Source of the DNA: Syntrophomonadaceae bacterium
Lineage (GTDB): Bacteria > Bacillota > Dethiobacteria > DTU022 > PWGO01
Direction: 5' to 3'
DNA length: 38,291 nucleotides
NCBI GenBank assembly: GCA_003550565.1
Contig: PUKQ01000225.1
Location: 1 to 38,291, forward strand
Made by a program: the position numbers and the translations under genes. Below the pieces are notes generated by a model. It ran no database searches. It was given only the letters and a program-made list of their open reading frames with translations, and had not been told where the DNA came from. Of the stretch, positions 28,890 through 38,262 are shown one piece after another (the first letter of the stretch is position 1; each line of letters starts with the position of its first letter).

Positions 28890-29927
28890 CTATCTGACAA
28901 ACACTTCCGCTAACTCTTCCTTGGCAACTTCTATATAATCAAATATTTCTTCAAAAGTAACTTCCATTTCTATTAACTCCGCAGTTTCAGTATCTTCATC
29001 CATAGGCCGGACCATCAGATCGATCCAACCAACCTCCAGCAACTCTTTCTCTATTTCCTCACTGACTAAATAATCAATAAGTTGGCGAGCTTCTTGTACG
29101 TTAGCACCACCCCGTATCTTGGCAACAGAATTGGGGATAGAGAGAGTGCCAAATCCGCCTTCTTCTTGATCCAAAAATACTATTTCCACCGGTTCTCCTT
29201 TATTCACAGCCAGTTGCGCATCGTCAGTATCCGTAAGACCCATCACCAATTCACCACTTACCACCATGTCTTTTACCACAGAATTGCCATCAACTACCCT
29301 TACTCCTTTTTCTTGAAGTTCTTCAAAAAATGCCCTGCCGCCATCAGGTCCCAGAGCTGCATACAATGCTGCAGCGTGGGTAGCAGTGGTTCCGAAAAGG
29401 GGATAAGCTATTCCAATCTTATCCGCGGGCACACCACATTTAGTCAATTCAAATATGGAACTAGGATAATCTTCCGGCGAAATCAATTCCTGATTAACAA
29501 TAAGAATCCTTGCCCTTCCCCCAAAACCGGTCCAGGTGCCGTCGGGATCGCGGTAATAATCCGGAATATCGGCTGCTTCTGGAGATTCGTAAGGAGTAAG
29601 GACATCTTGATTTTTTAAGACAACTGTCTGGGCAAATTCCCCGTTCCAAAAAACATCCGCCTGAGGGTTGTCCTTTTCAGCAATTAGTCGATTAATAAGG
29701 CCGGTAGTTTTAGCAGCCTCTACATCATATACGGCATCAACCTTAATTCCGCTTTCTTCTTCAAATTTTTCCAGGATTGGTTCCGCAAACATTTGATCTA
29801 CAGAAGTATAAACTACCACTCGACCTCCATCTTCTGGCTGACAGGAAAAAAGCATTAAAGAAGTTAAAATAAGCAAAACAAGGATTAAAAAAACTTTACC
29901 GTCTTGATTATTTTTTAAATAAGACAT
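28890..29927 (-). CDS. Extracellular solute-binding lipoprotein (iron(III) ABC transporter type)
   Basis: Lipobox LMLFSC; VVVYTSVDQMFAEPILEKFEEESGIKVDAVYD, QADVFWNGE, GIAYPLFGTTATHAAALYAALG. ATG at 29927 with AGGGTGG RBS. Confidence 0.88.
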   Translation of the reverse strand: MSYLKNNQDGKVFLILVLLILTSLMLFSCQPEDGGRVVVYTSVDQMFAEPILEKFEEESGIKVDAVYDVEAAKTTGLINRLIAEKDNPQADVFWNGEFAQTVVLKNQDVLTPYESPEAADIPDYYRDPDGTWTGFGGRARILIVNQELISPEDYPSSIFELTKCGVPADKIGIAYPLFGTTATHAAALYAALGPDGGRAFFEELQEKGVRVVDGNSVVKDMVVSGELVMGLTDTDDAQLAVNKGEPVEIVFLDQEEGGFGTLSIPNSVAKIRGGANVQEARQLIDYLVSEEIEKELLEVGWIDLMVRPMDEDTETAELIEMEVTFEEIFDYIEVAKEELAEVFVR

Positions 29928-30136
29928 AATGACCACCCTTTCTAGCTGTAATATGTAATTATAAATTTTAAAGATTGAAGCAAAAACTGAATAAAATCGA
30001 TCTTGGGAAATAGAAAACTGATTTAATTAATATTTAGGCAAAATATTTTCCCGTCTCTGAGAGAAGCTTGAGTGGGAGATGAATTGACAGTTGTTGTTTT
30101 AAGCTGTGAATTCTAAATCCTTAAAAGCTTACTTGT

Positions 30137-31582
30137 TTATCTTCTGCCAGGAGGCTCTTTAGGAGGAGGTTCCCAAGGTTTTCTCCTACCACGTCTTCTC
30201 GAACTACTACTACTTCTTCTTCCACCTCCACCACCGTTTCCTCCACTGCTGTTGTCTGCGCCGCTTCCGGTCCCGGAATCACCCCCAAACGCCCCATCAA
30301 AGCTCATCATACTTTCTCTCAACCCACTAAGAGGGCCACCGGTTATAGGCAAACGATCCAATGATCGGGCAGCAGCCCAATTAGCATCAGTGGGATTGCC
30401 GGCAGTAGCAACTTCCCCACCAACCCGAACCAAGTCCACTACACCTCCGCTCACAGGAAGCCCGGTTCTCCCCTGCAAATAACTTAACCCTCCGGATTGA
30501 AGTAATGAACCCAAAAGGCTTGCAAGACTCCCTAACAAACCCGCTTCTGTCCCTTGGGTAGCAGCTGTACCCGCACCATCGCTGGCGAGCCAATCCGGTA
30601 TATTGCCACCACCTTCTTGAAAACCGCCATCATGGGCCAAAACACCGGCAGTTCTGAATAATATAATATTAAGTAACATAAATCCCACTAATACCCCTGC
30701 AGTACCAACACTTATCCTTTTATATTTCAACAAAAACATCAGGACTAAAAAGGCAATTCCCATAATAATAGCACTATAGGGTTTGAAAGGAAGAAAATAA
30801 GATATAAGCAAACCTGCAAAGACACCGGATAATCCTATGAAAATAAAAGCTACATTAAGATACTGTGCTTTCTTTTTAAAAGTAAATATCCAATCTATAT
30901 TGGCCAAATAAAAAACATAAAAAACACCGCCCTTTAATTGAGCATTAAAAGAAAAAAAGGCCATCAAAGCCAATACCAAAATAATAAATGGATTACTAAT
31001 AAACAAACTAAGCAGCAAAGCAACTGAACACCACAACAGCAAAGGTAAAGCCCAGGAATCACCGGCAGCAGAAACACATTGATAAAACCAGGAAGGAGCT
31101 CCCACCAGATCCTTAAAAAACCTTAGCAGGCCAAAGCTTTTTATTCGAAAAAACAAAGCTTGGCAAAGTATTACCACCATTATCCAAAAAATACTTACCG
31201 TAAGTTTCGTTCCTTCTACGGCCATAATAGGGGTATACCATCTCTCCCTAAAAATAACAAAACCATCATTTACAAAAACCACCAGATAGAGGTTAACCGC
31301 AAATATTACTACAAAAACCGCTACCATGATAATTAACTGCCTCCGGGTGATATTGCGGATACCTTCTTTAAAATTGTTAAACATTACAATTATAAAATTT
31401 AACAATGCCCTGGGCGGAGGAATGCTTTCTAAAGTTACGTCTTCCCCGGCAGTTAAGACATCTTCTTCAACATCATTTTTTTCTGTCTCCCACTGCTTCC
31501 CATTTTCTTCTTGCACATTTCCGTTTTCTTTATTTCCGTTTTTTTCACGCTCGTCATCCAAACTAAATTCCCTCCCACCCAT
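30137..31582 (-). CDS. Multi-pass membrane protein of unknown function with Gly/Ser/Arg/Pro-rich C-terminus
   Basis: Hydrophilic acidic N-terminus, many TM segments, then a roughly 170-aa soluble tail ending GGNGGGGGRRSSSSSRRRGRRKPWEPPPKEPPGRR. No family recognised. Confidence 0.75.
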   Translation of the reverse strand: MGGREFSLDDEREKNGNKENGNVQEENGKQWETEKNDVEEDVLTAGEDVTLESIPPPRALLNFIIVMFNNFKEGIRNITRRQLIIMVAVFVVIFAVNLYLVVFVNDGFVIFRERWYTPIMAVEGTKLTVSIFWIMVVILCQALFFRIKSFGLLRFFKDLVGAPSWFYQCVSAAGDSWALPLLLWCSVALLLSLFISNPFIILVLALMAFFSFNAQLKGGVFYVFYLANIDWIFTFKKKAQYLNVAFIFIGLSGVFAGLLISYFLPFKPYSAIIMGIAFLVLMFLLKYKRISVGTAGVLVGFMLLNIILFRTAGVLAHDGGFQEGGGNIPDWLASDGAGTAATQGTEAGLLGSLASLLGSLLQSGGLSYLQGRTGLPVSGGVVDLVRVGGEVATAGNPTDANWAAARSLDRLPITGGPLSGLRESMMSFDGAFGGDSGTGSGADNSSGGNGGGGGRRSSSSSRRRGRRKPWEPPPKEPPGRR

Positions 31583-31756
31583 GAAGTTATCCCAGATTAA
31601 AATAAATCAAAAATTATAATAGCGACCTTAAAACACCAGACACACAATTTATAATTTTTTACAAATGGGTGATCTCACATTGATATGCTCTTCATGTTTG
31701 ATAATATAGGAAATTCATGAATTCTTGCATTAAAATTACCATTTGGAGGGAAAAAA

Positions 31757-31782
31757 ATAAATCATACTAAAGTATGATTTAT
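31757..31782. promoter_or_regulatory. 26-bp operator-like palindrome ATAAATCATACT-AA-AGTATGATTTAT
   Basis: Perfect 12-bp arms, 2-nt centre, in the intergenic region between two divergent genes. Confidence 0.65.
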
Positions 31783-31941
31783 AGTTTTAAAAATATATAT
31801 TAGAAAATTTTAAATTGTGGTATAATAAGAACACCATATTAGTTATTTTCCTGGTTAAAATTTAGTTGACCTGGAAAACGCCTTCAAATTTATGTATAGA
31901 TAAACTAAAATAAATAAATTAAGAAAGTAGGTTTAACTTAC

Positions 31942-32211
31942 ATGCAAGACATAAGCGAGCCTCTTACAAAGCGAGAATTAGAAGTGCTAAAACTCTTGAT
32001 AGAAGGGCACTCCAACGAAGATATTTCCAAAATATTATTTATTAGTGTAGCCACAGTAAAAAGCCACCTTCAAAACACCTATAGAAAACTCCATGTAACC
32101 AGTCGCACCAAAGCCATGGTCCGCGCCTACGAACTAAGACTGTTTTCAAACAACGAAAAAACAAAGCAGGGGGATTCCTCACCTTCTCCACATTATGTAA
32201 TGAGACTTTAG
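31942..32211 (+). CDS. LuxR/GerE-type HTH protein (DNA-binding domain only)
   Basis: LTKRELEVLKLLIEGHSNEDISKILFISVATVKSHLQNTYRKLHVTSRTKAMVRAYEL. Upstream TGTGGTATAAT extended -10 at 31817-31826. Confidence 0.9.
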   Translation: MQDISEPLTKRELEVLKLLIEGHSNEDISKILFISVATVKSHLQNTYRKLHVTSRTKAMVRAYELRLFSNNEKTKQGDSSPSPHYVMRL

Positions 32212-33008
32212 GCTGAGGGCATATGCACGTCCATCTGAGGATAAGGTATAATTATGCCTTCATTGTCAAAAGCGACTTTAACTTTCTCCATCAGTTCAAA
32301 GTACAAAGGCCAGTAGTCGGTTGCCGCACACCATACCCGGTAATAGATTATTACGGCATGATCTCCGTGTTCGCCTACAACAATCATGGGTTCCGGTTCA
32401 TCGAATATAAGGGGATGTTCATCGGCAATACGCTGCAATACTTCTCTAACTTTATTAATGTCATTCCCGTAATCAACACCTAACTTAAAATCTATGCGGC
32501 GGGTTTCATAAGCAGAATAATTTACAACACTATTATTGGAAAGAGCGCCGTTGGGAATAACTATTTTACGATTATCCGGTGTATCAAGCACCGTGTAGAA
32601 AACTTGAATTTCTTTAACAGTTCCGGCATAACCGGCGGCTTCAATATAATCTCCCGTTTGGAAAGGTTTTAGCAATAAGATGAGCACTCCGCCGGCAAAA
32701 TTAGACAAACTTCCCTGAAGAGCCAACCCCACAGCAAAGCTTGCTGCTGCAAGCACAGCTATAAAAGCCGTCATTTCCACGCCCAACATAGAAACCACAG
32801 AAATGATTAATAAAACTTGCAATGCAACTTTTATCAGGGATACTAAAAAGGACTGAAGCGATTCATCTAATTTGCTCTTGCTCATATTACCGGTAATTAA
32901 TTTGGCTATCCATTTGATCACATATAGACCCGCAACAAGAAAAACTATGGCAAGAACAATTCTTTCTGCATAACTAATTAGAAGATCTACTGATACATCC
33001 ATAAGCAA
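32208..33008 (-). CDS. Small-conductance mechanosensitive channel (MscS family)
   Basis: AVLAAASFAVGLALQGSLSNFAGGVLILLLKPFQTGDYIEAAGYAGTVKEIQVFYTVLDTPDNRKIVIPNGALSNNSVVNYS. Confidence 0.94.
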   Translation of the reverse strand: MLMDVSVDLLISYAERIVLAIVFLVAGLYVIKWIAKLITGNMSKSKLDESLQSFLVSLIKVALQVLLIISVVSMLGVEMTAFIAVLAAASFAVGLALQGSLSNFAGGVLILLLKPFQTGDYIEAAGYAGTVKEIQVFYTVLDTPDNRKIVIPNGALSNNSVVNYSAYETRRIDFKLGVDYGNDINKVREVLQRIADEHPLIFDEPEPMIVVGEHGDHAVIIYYRVWCAATDYWPLYFELMEKVKVAFDNEGIIIPYPQMDVHMPSA

Positions 33009-33038
33009 TCACTTCCCGTGCTTAAAGGTAATTTTTAT

Positions 33039-34970
33039 TTAACTACACATTTTATCCGGCAGCTGTCTAAAGTTTATTTCTGTATGCAATCGATTGATGA
33101 AATCTTCTTTATCTACCTGCCCTATATCCCCTTCATTCCGGTGGCGTACAGCTACCCTTCCGGATTCCACTTCTTTTTCACCCACAACCAGCATATAGGG
33201 AATTTTCTGCAGCTGGGCATCACGTATTTTTTTGCCTAAATTCTCACTGCGTAGATCAGCCTCTACCCGAAATCCTTCATTGAATAATCTTTCCTTAAGT
33301 TCAAGAGCATGGCTGTGCTGATTATCGGTAAGTGGCAATACCATCACCTGCACGGGCGCAAGCCACGTGGGAAAAGCCCCGGCAAAATGTTCTATGAGCA
33401 GGGCCAAAAACCGCTCCATGGCCCCATAAATAACCCGGTGAATAATAACCGGCCGATGTTCTTCTCCGTCACTACCCACATAGGTAAGGTCAAACTTCTC
33501 CGGCATCTGAAAATCCAGCTGGATGGTACCGCACTGCCAGGTTCTACCCAAACAATCCCGCAGGTGAAAATCTATTTTGGGCCCGTAAAATGCTCCCTCT
33601 CCTTCGCTGATCATAAAGTCCAAATTTCTATTTTCCAACACAGTTTTTAAAATTGAAACAGCTTTATCCCATTCTTCAATGCTTCCCATTGACTTTTCCG
33701 GGCGCGTGCTTAGCTCTATTTTATAATCAAAACCAAAAACACTGTAAAATCGATCAATCATATCTATAATACCGCCCACCTCTTCTTCTACCTGTTCCGG
33801 CAGCATAAACAAGTGGGCATCATCCTGGGTGAAACTTCTTACCCGCATTAAGCCGTGCAAGGTCCCGGAAAGCTCATGACGGTGCACCTGCCCCAGTTCG
33901 GCAATACGCAGGGGGAAATCACGGTAACTACGCATTTGAGAGAGATAAATCAGCATGGCCCCGGGACAGTTCATGGGCTTAATAGCATAGTCTTTTTCAT
34001 CCAAATTTGAAAAGTACATGTTTTCCTGATAATGTTCCCAGTGCCCGGAACGTTTCCATAAATCACAATCAAGTAATAAAGGGGTTCTAATTTCCTGATA
34101 ACCGGCTTTTTTATGTTCTTCCCGCCAAAAATGTTCCAATTCATGCCATATAATCATCCCGTTAGGGTGGAAAAAGGGGCATCCCGGCGCTTCCTGGTGC
34201 AAGCTGAAAAGATCCAGCTCCCTGGCCAATTTGCGGTGATCCCTTTTTTTGGCTTCTTCTAACAGCTGCAGATGTTTTTTCAAGCGTTTTTTTTCGGGGA
34301 ATGAAACACCGTAAATACGCTGCAACATGGGATTTATTTCACTGCCTCGCCAATACGCCCCCGCCAGGCCGGTTAACTTATAAGCTTTCACATATCCGGT
34401 AGAAGGTAGATGGGGCCCCCGGCACAGATCAATAAATTCACCCTCCCGGTAGCATGTTACTTCCTCTTCCGGAGGCAATTCTGCAATCAATTCTAATTTA
34501 AACTTTTCCCCTTTTTCGCGAAAATATACCTCCGCCTCATCACGTTCCATAATAAATTTTTCCAGCGGAATATCTTCATCAATCACTTTTTGCATTTCCG
34601 CTTCAATGTTTTCCAGATCATTTGCGGAAATAGCATTCGGAAACTCAAAGTCATAATAAAAACCATTTTCTATAGCAGGCCCGATACCCAGCCGGGCAGC
34701 GGGGTAAAGACGCTTTACTGCATGTGCCAGCACATGACTGCTGGTATGCCAGTATACCTTTGCCCCCTCGGGGTCATCAAAGGTGAGAAATTCCACCTTG
34801 CTGGTATTTTCCAATGAAGAGGCCAAATCCATTATTTCTCCATCTACATAAGCAGCTACCACTTTGCCGGAGTTTTTGAATGATACTTCGTTGAGTAATT
34901 CTAACAATGTAATACCTTGCAAACAATGGTGTGAAGAATTGCCTTCTATTTCTACATTTATATATGCCAA
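33039..34970 (-). CDS. thrS: Threonine--tRNA ligase
   Basis: TGS domain, SSHVLAHAVKRLYP, GPAIENGFYYDFE, HEAPGCPFFHPNG-type class II core, MNCPGAMLIYLSQMRSYRDFPLRIAELGQVHRHE, SGTLHGLMRVRSFTQDDAHLF. Confidence 0.97.
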   Translation of the reverse strand: MAYINVEIEGNSSHHCLQGITLLELLNEVSFKNSGKVVAAYVDGEIMDLASSLENTSKVEFLTFDDPEGAKVYWHTSSHVLAHAVKRLYPAARLGIGPAIENGFYYDFEFPNAISANDLENIEAEMQKVIDEDIPLEKFIMERDEAEVYFREKGEKFKLELIAELPPEEEVTCYREGEFIDLCRGPHLPSTGYVKAYKLTGLAGAYWRGSEINPMLQRIYGVSFPEKKRLKKHLQLLEEAKKRDHRKLARELDLFSLHQEAPGCPFFHPNGMIIWHELEHFWREEHKKAGYQEIRTPLLLDCDLWKRSGHWEHYQENMYFSNLDEKDYAIKPMNCPGAMLIYLSQMRSYRDFPLRIAELGQVHRHELSGTLHGLMRVRSFTQDDAHLFMLPEQVEEEVGGIIDMIDRFYSVFGFDYKIELSTRPEKSMGSIEEWDKAVSILKTVLENRNLDFMISEGEGAFYGPKIDFHLRDCLGRTWQCGTIQLDFQMPEKFDLTYVGSDGEEHRPVIIHRVIYGAMERFLALLIEHFAGAFPTWLAPVQVMVLPLTDNQHSHALELKERLFNEGFRVEADLRSENLGKKIRDAQLQKIPYMLVVGEKEVESGRVAVRHRNEGDIGQVDKEDFINRLHTEINFRQLPDKMCS

Positions 34971-35029
34971 TTAATGCTCCTCCAAACTATTAAAAAAAAT
35001 AAGCAACAAACTTTAAGTAATTAGACCAC

Positions 35030-36130
35030 TTAATTCTCTCGGACTTCTATGCCTCTCCGGGATAGCTCTTTCAAAAATTCATCAGGATTAACAGCTCCAT
35101 CAGCTTCCGGAGCGAAAACACCGGTGCGCTTTATTTCACCTCTTCCCAACATTAGTGTGCCAATAGCAAATGGCAAACCGGTTAAATTGTTCATGTGATC
35201 CACAGCTTGATAGACTAAGCTTTTACGTATACCATCCTTTTGTCCGTGCACATCTACCCGAATAGAGGAAAAACTTTCTTTTGGCCCGATATTATGCAGC
35301 AGAGGCATGGCTTTTTTAAACATTTTCCCCAGTATATCCTTTTTAGCAGGGGAATTGGTCATCCTAATTTTGGACATTCCCTTGATAAAGTTATTTAATG
35401 GATTTTCTTTTAATCCCCCTTTAAGGGTTACCGTCTTAACATCGGTAAGATAGCGAGGTATGGTTATAGGTTCCGGATGACCTAAATTAAATGTTTTTAC
35501 TTCCCCCATAGGTTTCATAAAATAAACCGTCTCCGGCTTACTGCCTGCTTTTACTTGCAAAGATTCTCCATTTTTATAAGTAGGAACATAACCGTCAAAA
35601 ATATGCAAGGTATGAAGAATAACTGCCATCCCCTCCGAGTCATTTGCGCTTCCGCCCCAGTAGACGTTGATGACATCTACTTCATCAAGTTCTTCATAAC
35701 CTTTGCGAGCCAGCAGGTTGCTCAATCCGGGAGTCCACCCCATACCCGTCATTATTTTTACCCCTTGTTTCTTTGCCTTCTCATCAAGGGGTAAGATAGA
35801 GTAAACAGCGTCATGATCATCGCAAATGCTTGTATAATTTACCCCTGCTTCAATACAGGCATCAACAACCTTCTTTTCAAAACGGTAAAAAGGACCTATG
35901 GCCCCGGCAGCCACATCATAGTCCTTTAAAGAATTCACTAGATTATCATGCTCCAGAGCATTTACACTTTTTACATCTATTCGATGGTTACCCAAACTTC
36001 CGGCAAAATCTTTAGCCGCTGCCGTATTAATATCTGCTATCGTCAGTCGCTCTACATCCTCCTGTTCGGCCAGGTCCCTTACGCACCTTTTGGCCATGTC
36101 TCCGGCTCCCCCTAATACAATTACCCTCAA
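35030..36130 (-). CDS. Saccharopine dehydrogenase family NAD(P)-binding protein
   Basis: VIVLGGAGDMAKRCVRDLAEQEDVERLTIADIN; GPFYRFEKKVVDACIEAGVNYTSICDDHDAV; GMGWTPGLSNLLARKG. Confidence 0.87.
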   Translation of the reverse strand: MRVIVLGGAGDMAKRCVRDLAEQEDVERLTIADINTAAAKDFAGSLGNHRIDVKSVNALEHDNLVNSLKDYDVAAGAIGPFYRFEKKVVDACIEAGVNYTSICDDHDAVYSILPLDEKAKKQGVKIMTGMGWTPGLSNLLARKGYEELDEVDVINVYWGGSANDSEGMAVILHTLHIFDGYVPTYKNGESLQVKAGSKPETVYFMKPMGEVKTFNLGHPEPITIPRYLTDVKTVTLKGGLKENPLNNFIKGMSKIRMTNSPAKKDILGKMFKKAMPLLHNIGPKESFSSIRVDVHGQKDGIRKSLVYQAVDHMNNLTGLPFAIGTLMLGRGEIKRTGVFAPEADGAVNPDEFLKELSRRGIEVREN

Positions 36131-36276
36131 TTCATCTCCCCCTATTTAATTAATATCTAAATAATACTTAATTTCAGAGCAGCATTTAAGTGCTTCTTCA
36201 GCTCAAACAAATTAAAGTATGTTTATTTACTTTTTTATATTCTCATTTATCTTTCCATATTCCTGCCCATAATAAT

Positions 36277-37245
36277 TTACATTTGCAGTTCTACTACATC
36301 TTGATCATGTAAAAGATAATCACGTGCAACCGCCTGCCCATCAAAAAGGGAAGACCCCCAAACATGAGCGCTTTTTAGATTACTGGCAAAATCTTTATGA
36401 ATTTCTTCCGCCAGGTCAAGAACAGTGCTGCCTTTTTTTAAGATAAAAGGCCTCTCCATATCTGCGGTCCTGCCGGGGGCTTTACCATATACTCTTATTA
36501 CTCCCAACATCCGAAATATTTTTTCTTTCAACTCGGGCAAACCGTCGCCTTTTACTGTTACCCCGTGAATCTCCCATTCCGGTTTTAATTCTCGGATTAA
36601 ATCCAAGTTCTCCGCAGCTTCGGGTATATCAATTTTTCCGGCCACAATCAAAAAAGGCTGCGGGGCTACCACCTCATCTTCTTCGGCTGAAATGTCAATT
36701 ACTTTCTTTTCCCATAAAAGGGAAAGAACCCCTTCCAGTTGTTCCAGGCAATCTCCCGATGCAGCATCTATAAGAATAATGAGAGCATCTGCCGCCTTAA
36801 TAGTACCCAAAAAGCCCGGCGGCACATTATCAGGCATAACAGGGGGGCCATCCACAATTTGCACCTGGGTATCTTCATATGGCATCATTCCGGCCTGAGG
36901 AATTGATGTGGTATAGGGGTTATCTGCCACCTTGGGTTTTGCCCGGGAAAGAGCTCCTAAAAGAGCTGACTTTCCCGTATTAGGATATCCCACCAAAATT
37001 ACCTGCCCGGCACCCTGCTTTTCCACATTAAAAGGGTCGTAACCTTTCGAAGGCTTTTTCTTCTTACTCTCCTGCCGCAGCTTGGCCAAGCGGCTTTTTA
37101 TATCCGCTTGAAGTTTTTCCGTTCCTTTGTGCTTGGGAATGGCAGAAAGCATCTCCTGGAGAGCAGCTTGCTTTTCCTCAACAGTTTGAGCTTTTTTATA
37201 AGCTTCTTCTGCCTCATAGTACTGAGGTGTTAGGTTTGCCGGCAT
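36277..37245 (-). CDS. DRG/OBG-like GTPase with C-terminal TGS domain
   Basis: PANLTPQYYEAEEAYKKAQTVEEKQAALQEMLSAIPKHKGTEKLQADIKSRLAKLR (DRG-type N-terminus), GYPNTGKSALLGAL, C-terminal TGS FILKKGSTVLDLAEEIHKDFASNLKSAHVWG. Confidence 0.9.
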   Translation of the reverse strand: MPANLTPQYYEAEEAYKKAQTVEEKQAALQEMLSAIPKHKGTEKLQADIKSRLAKLRQESKKKKPSKGYDPFNVEKQGAGQVILVGYPNTGKSALLGALSRAKPKVADNPYTTSIPQAGMMPYEDTQVQIVDGPPVMPDNVPPGFLGTIKAADALIILIDAASGDCLEQLEGVLSLLWEKKVIDISAEEDEVVAPQPFLIVAGKIDIPEAAENLDLIRELKPEWEIHGVTVKGDGLPELKEKIFRMLGVIRVYGKAPGRTADMERPFILKKGSTVLDLAEEIHKDFASNLKSAHVWGSSLFDGQAVARDYLLHDQDVVELQM

Positions 37246-37314
37246 GGCTTTACTCCACCTTACTTAATAGTGGTTTGTATGAAAAAAACCCACTTGAAAA
37301 TTGTAGGGGAAAAA

Positions 37315-37389
37315 TGGTGCGCCCGGGAGGTTTCGAACCTCCGGCCTCCTGCGCGTCAAGCAGGCGCTCTCCCCCTGAGCTACAGGCGC
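37315..37389 (-). tRNA. tRNA-Val (anticodon GAC)
   Basis: Minus strand GCGCCTGTAGCTCAGGGGGAGAGCGCCTGCTTGACGCGCAGGAGGCCGGAGGTTCGAAACCTCCCGGGCGCACCA; anticodon loop TTGACGC. Confidence 0.95.
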
Positions 37390-37641
37390 TCAATTTATTG
37401 ATTTTGTCTATATAATAGTCATTTTGGTTTGCTCTGTCAAGCAATTCTTTTTTCAATTTAAACGCTTATGCCGCCACTATGTCGTTATCTCCTCATAATA
37501 TCTTCCAATCTCATATGTAGTCATAATCCATATCAGACATTGTATGCGTTGCTTTGTAATTTGTTACTTCTAGATAAATCCATCCGCCGTTTTAATTTAG
37601 GCAAAATTGACACCCGGACTTCCGTCCTCATGCTTTTCCTT

Positions 37642-38262
37642 TTACCTTTCTCCTAAAAAAGGCCCCAAAATTTCTTCTCCCCTGTCCTCAAGAAATAACT
37701 CAGGGTTTACGGGAGTATCTTTAACATGCACAGACCAGTGCAGGTGATTGCCAGTAGAAAAACCAGTCTTACCCACTTCTCCAATTTTTTCGCCCTGAGA
37801 TATTGTTTCTCCGGCTTCCGCTTTTATTTCAGAAAGATGCAGATAAGAACTGGTAATGCCTAAACCATGATCGATGACTACTGTTTTCCCGGGTGCAAGT
37901 AATTCCTCCGCCAGGACCACCTTACCACAACTAGGCGCCACCACAGGCGTGCCTCCTTCAATCGCTATATCTATACCGTCATGGCGCCTGGGTTCTCCAT
38001 GATTAATAACTCTTTCCGCGCCGTATTCGGAAGAAACGTAGCCTTCTTCCTCCCAATTTTCCACAGGCCAAATAAAATAATCTTCAACTATAAGCTCCCT
38101 GGTGTTGACTTGGCGAGTTTCTTCTAATTTTTCACGCTCTCTTTTAATTCGTTCTGCATCCCATCCAGCAGTAACTGAAGGTGGAACTGAAAATTCTTGC
38201 CGGGGATAATTGCCTTCTTCTACTTCTAACTCCAGAGGTAAAACCATCCTGCGGTGGCCCAT
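37642..38262 (-). CDS. M23 family (LytM-type) metallopeptidase; N-terminus uncertain
   Basis: RRHDGIDIAIEGGTPVVAPSCGKVV, TVVIDHGLGITSSYLHLSEI, GNHLHWSV. ORF begins abruptly without RBS or signal peptide near the window edge. Confidence 0.85.
   Translation of the reverse strand: MGHRRMVLPLELEVEEGNYPRQEFSVPPSVTAGWDAERIKREREKLEETRQVNTRELIVEDYFIWPVENWEEEGYVSSEYGAERVINHGEPRRHDGIDIAIEGGTPVVAPSCGKVVLAEELLAPGKTVVIDHGLGITSSYLHLSEIKAEAGETISQGEKIGEVGKTGFSTGNHLHWSVHVKDTPVNPELFLEDRGEEILGPFLGER

Noticed and set aside
29082-29618. 178-aa + strand ORF
   Set aside because: Fully antisense to the solute-binding protein gene, with low-quality composition and no recognisable motif. The other antisense or overlapping small ORFs in the track (e.g. 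1511-1873, 10039-10401, 33309-33650) were rejected on the same grounds.
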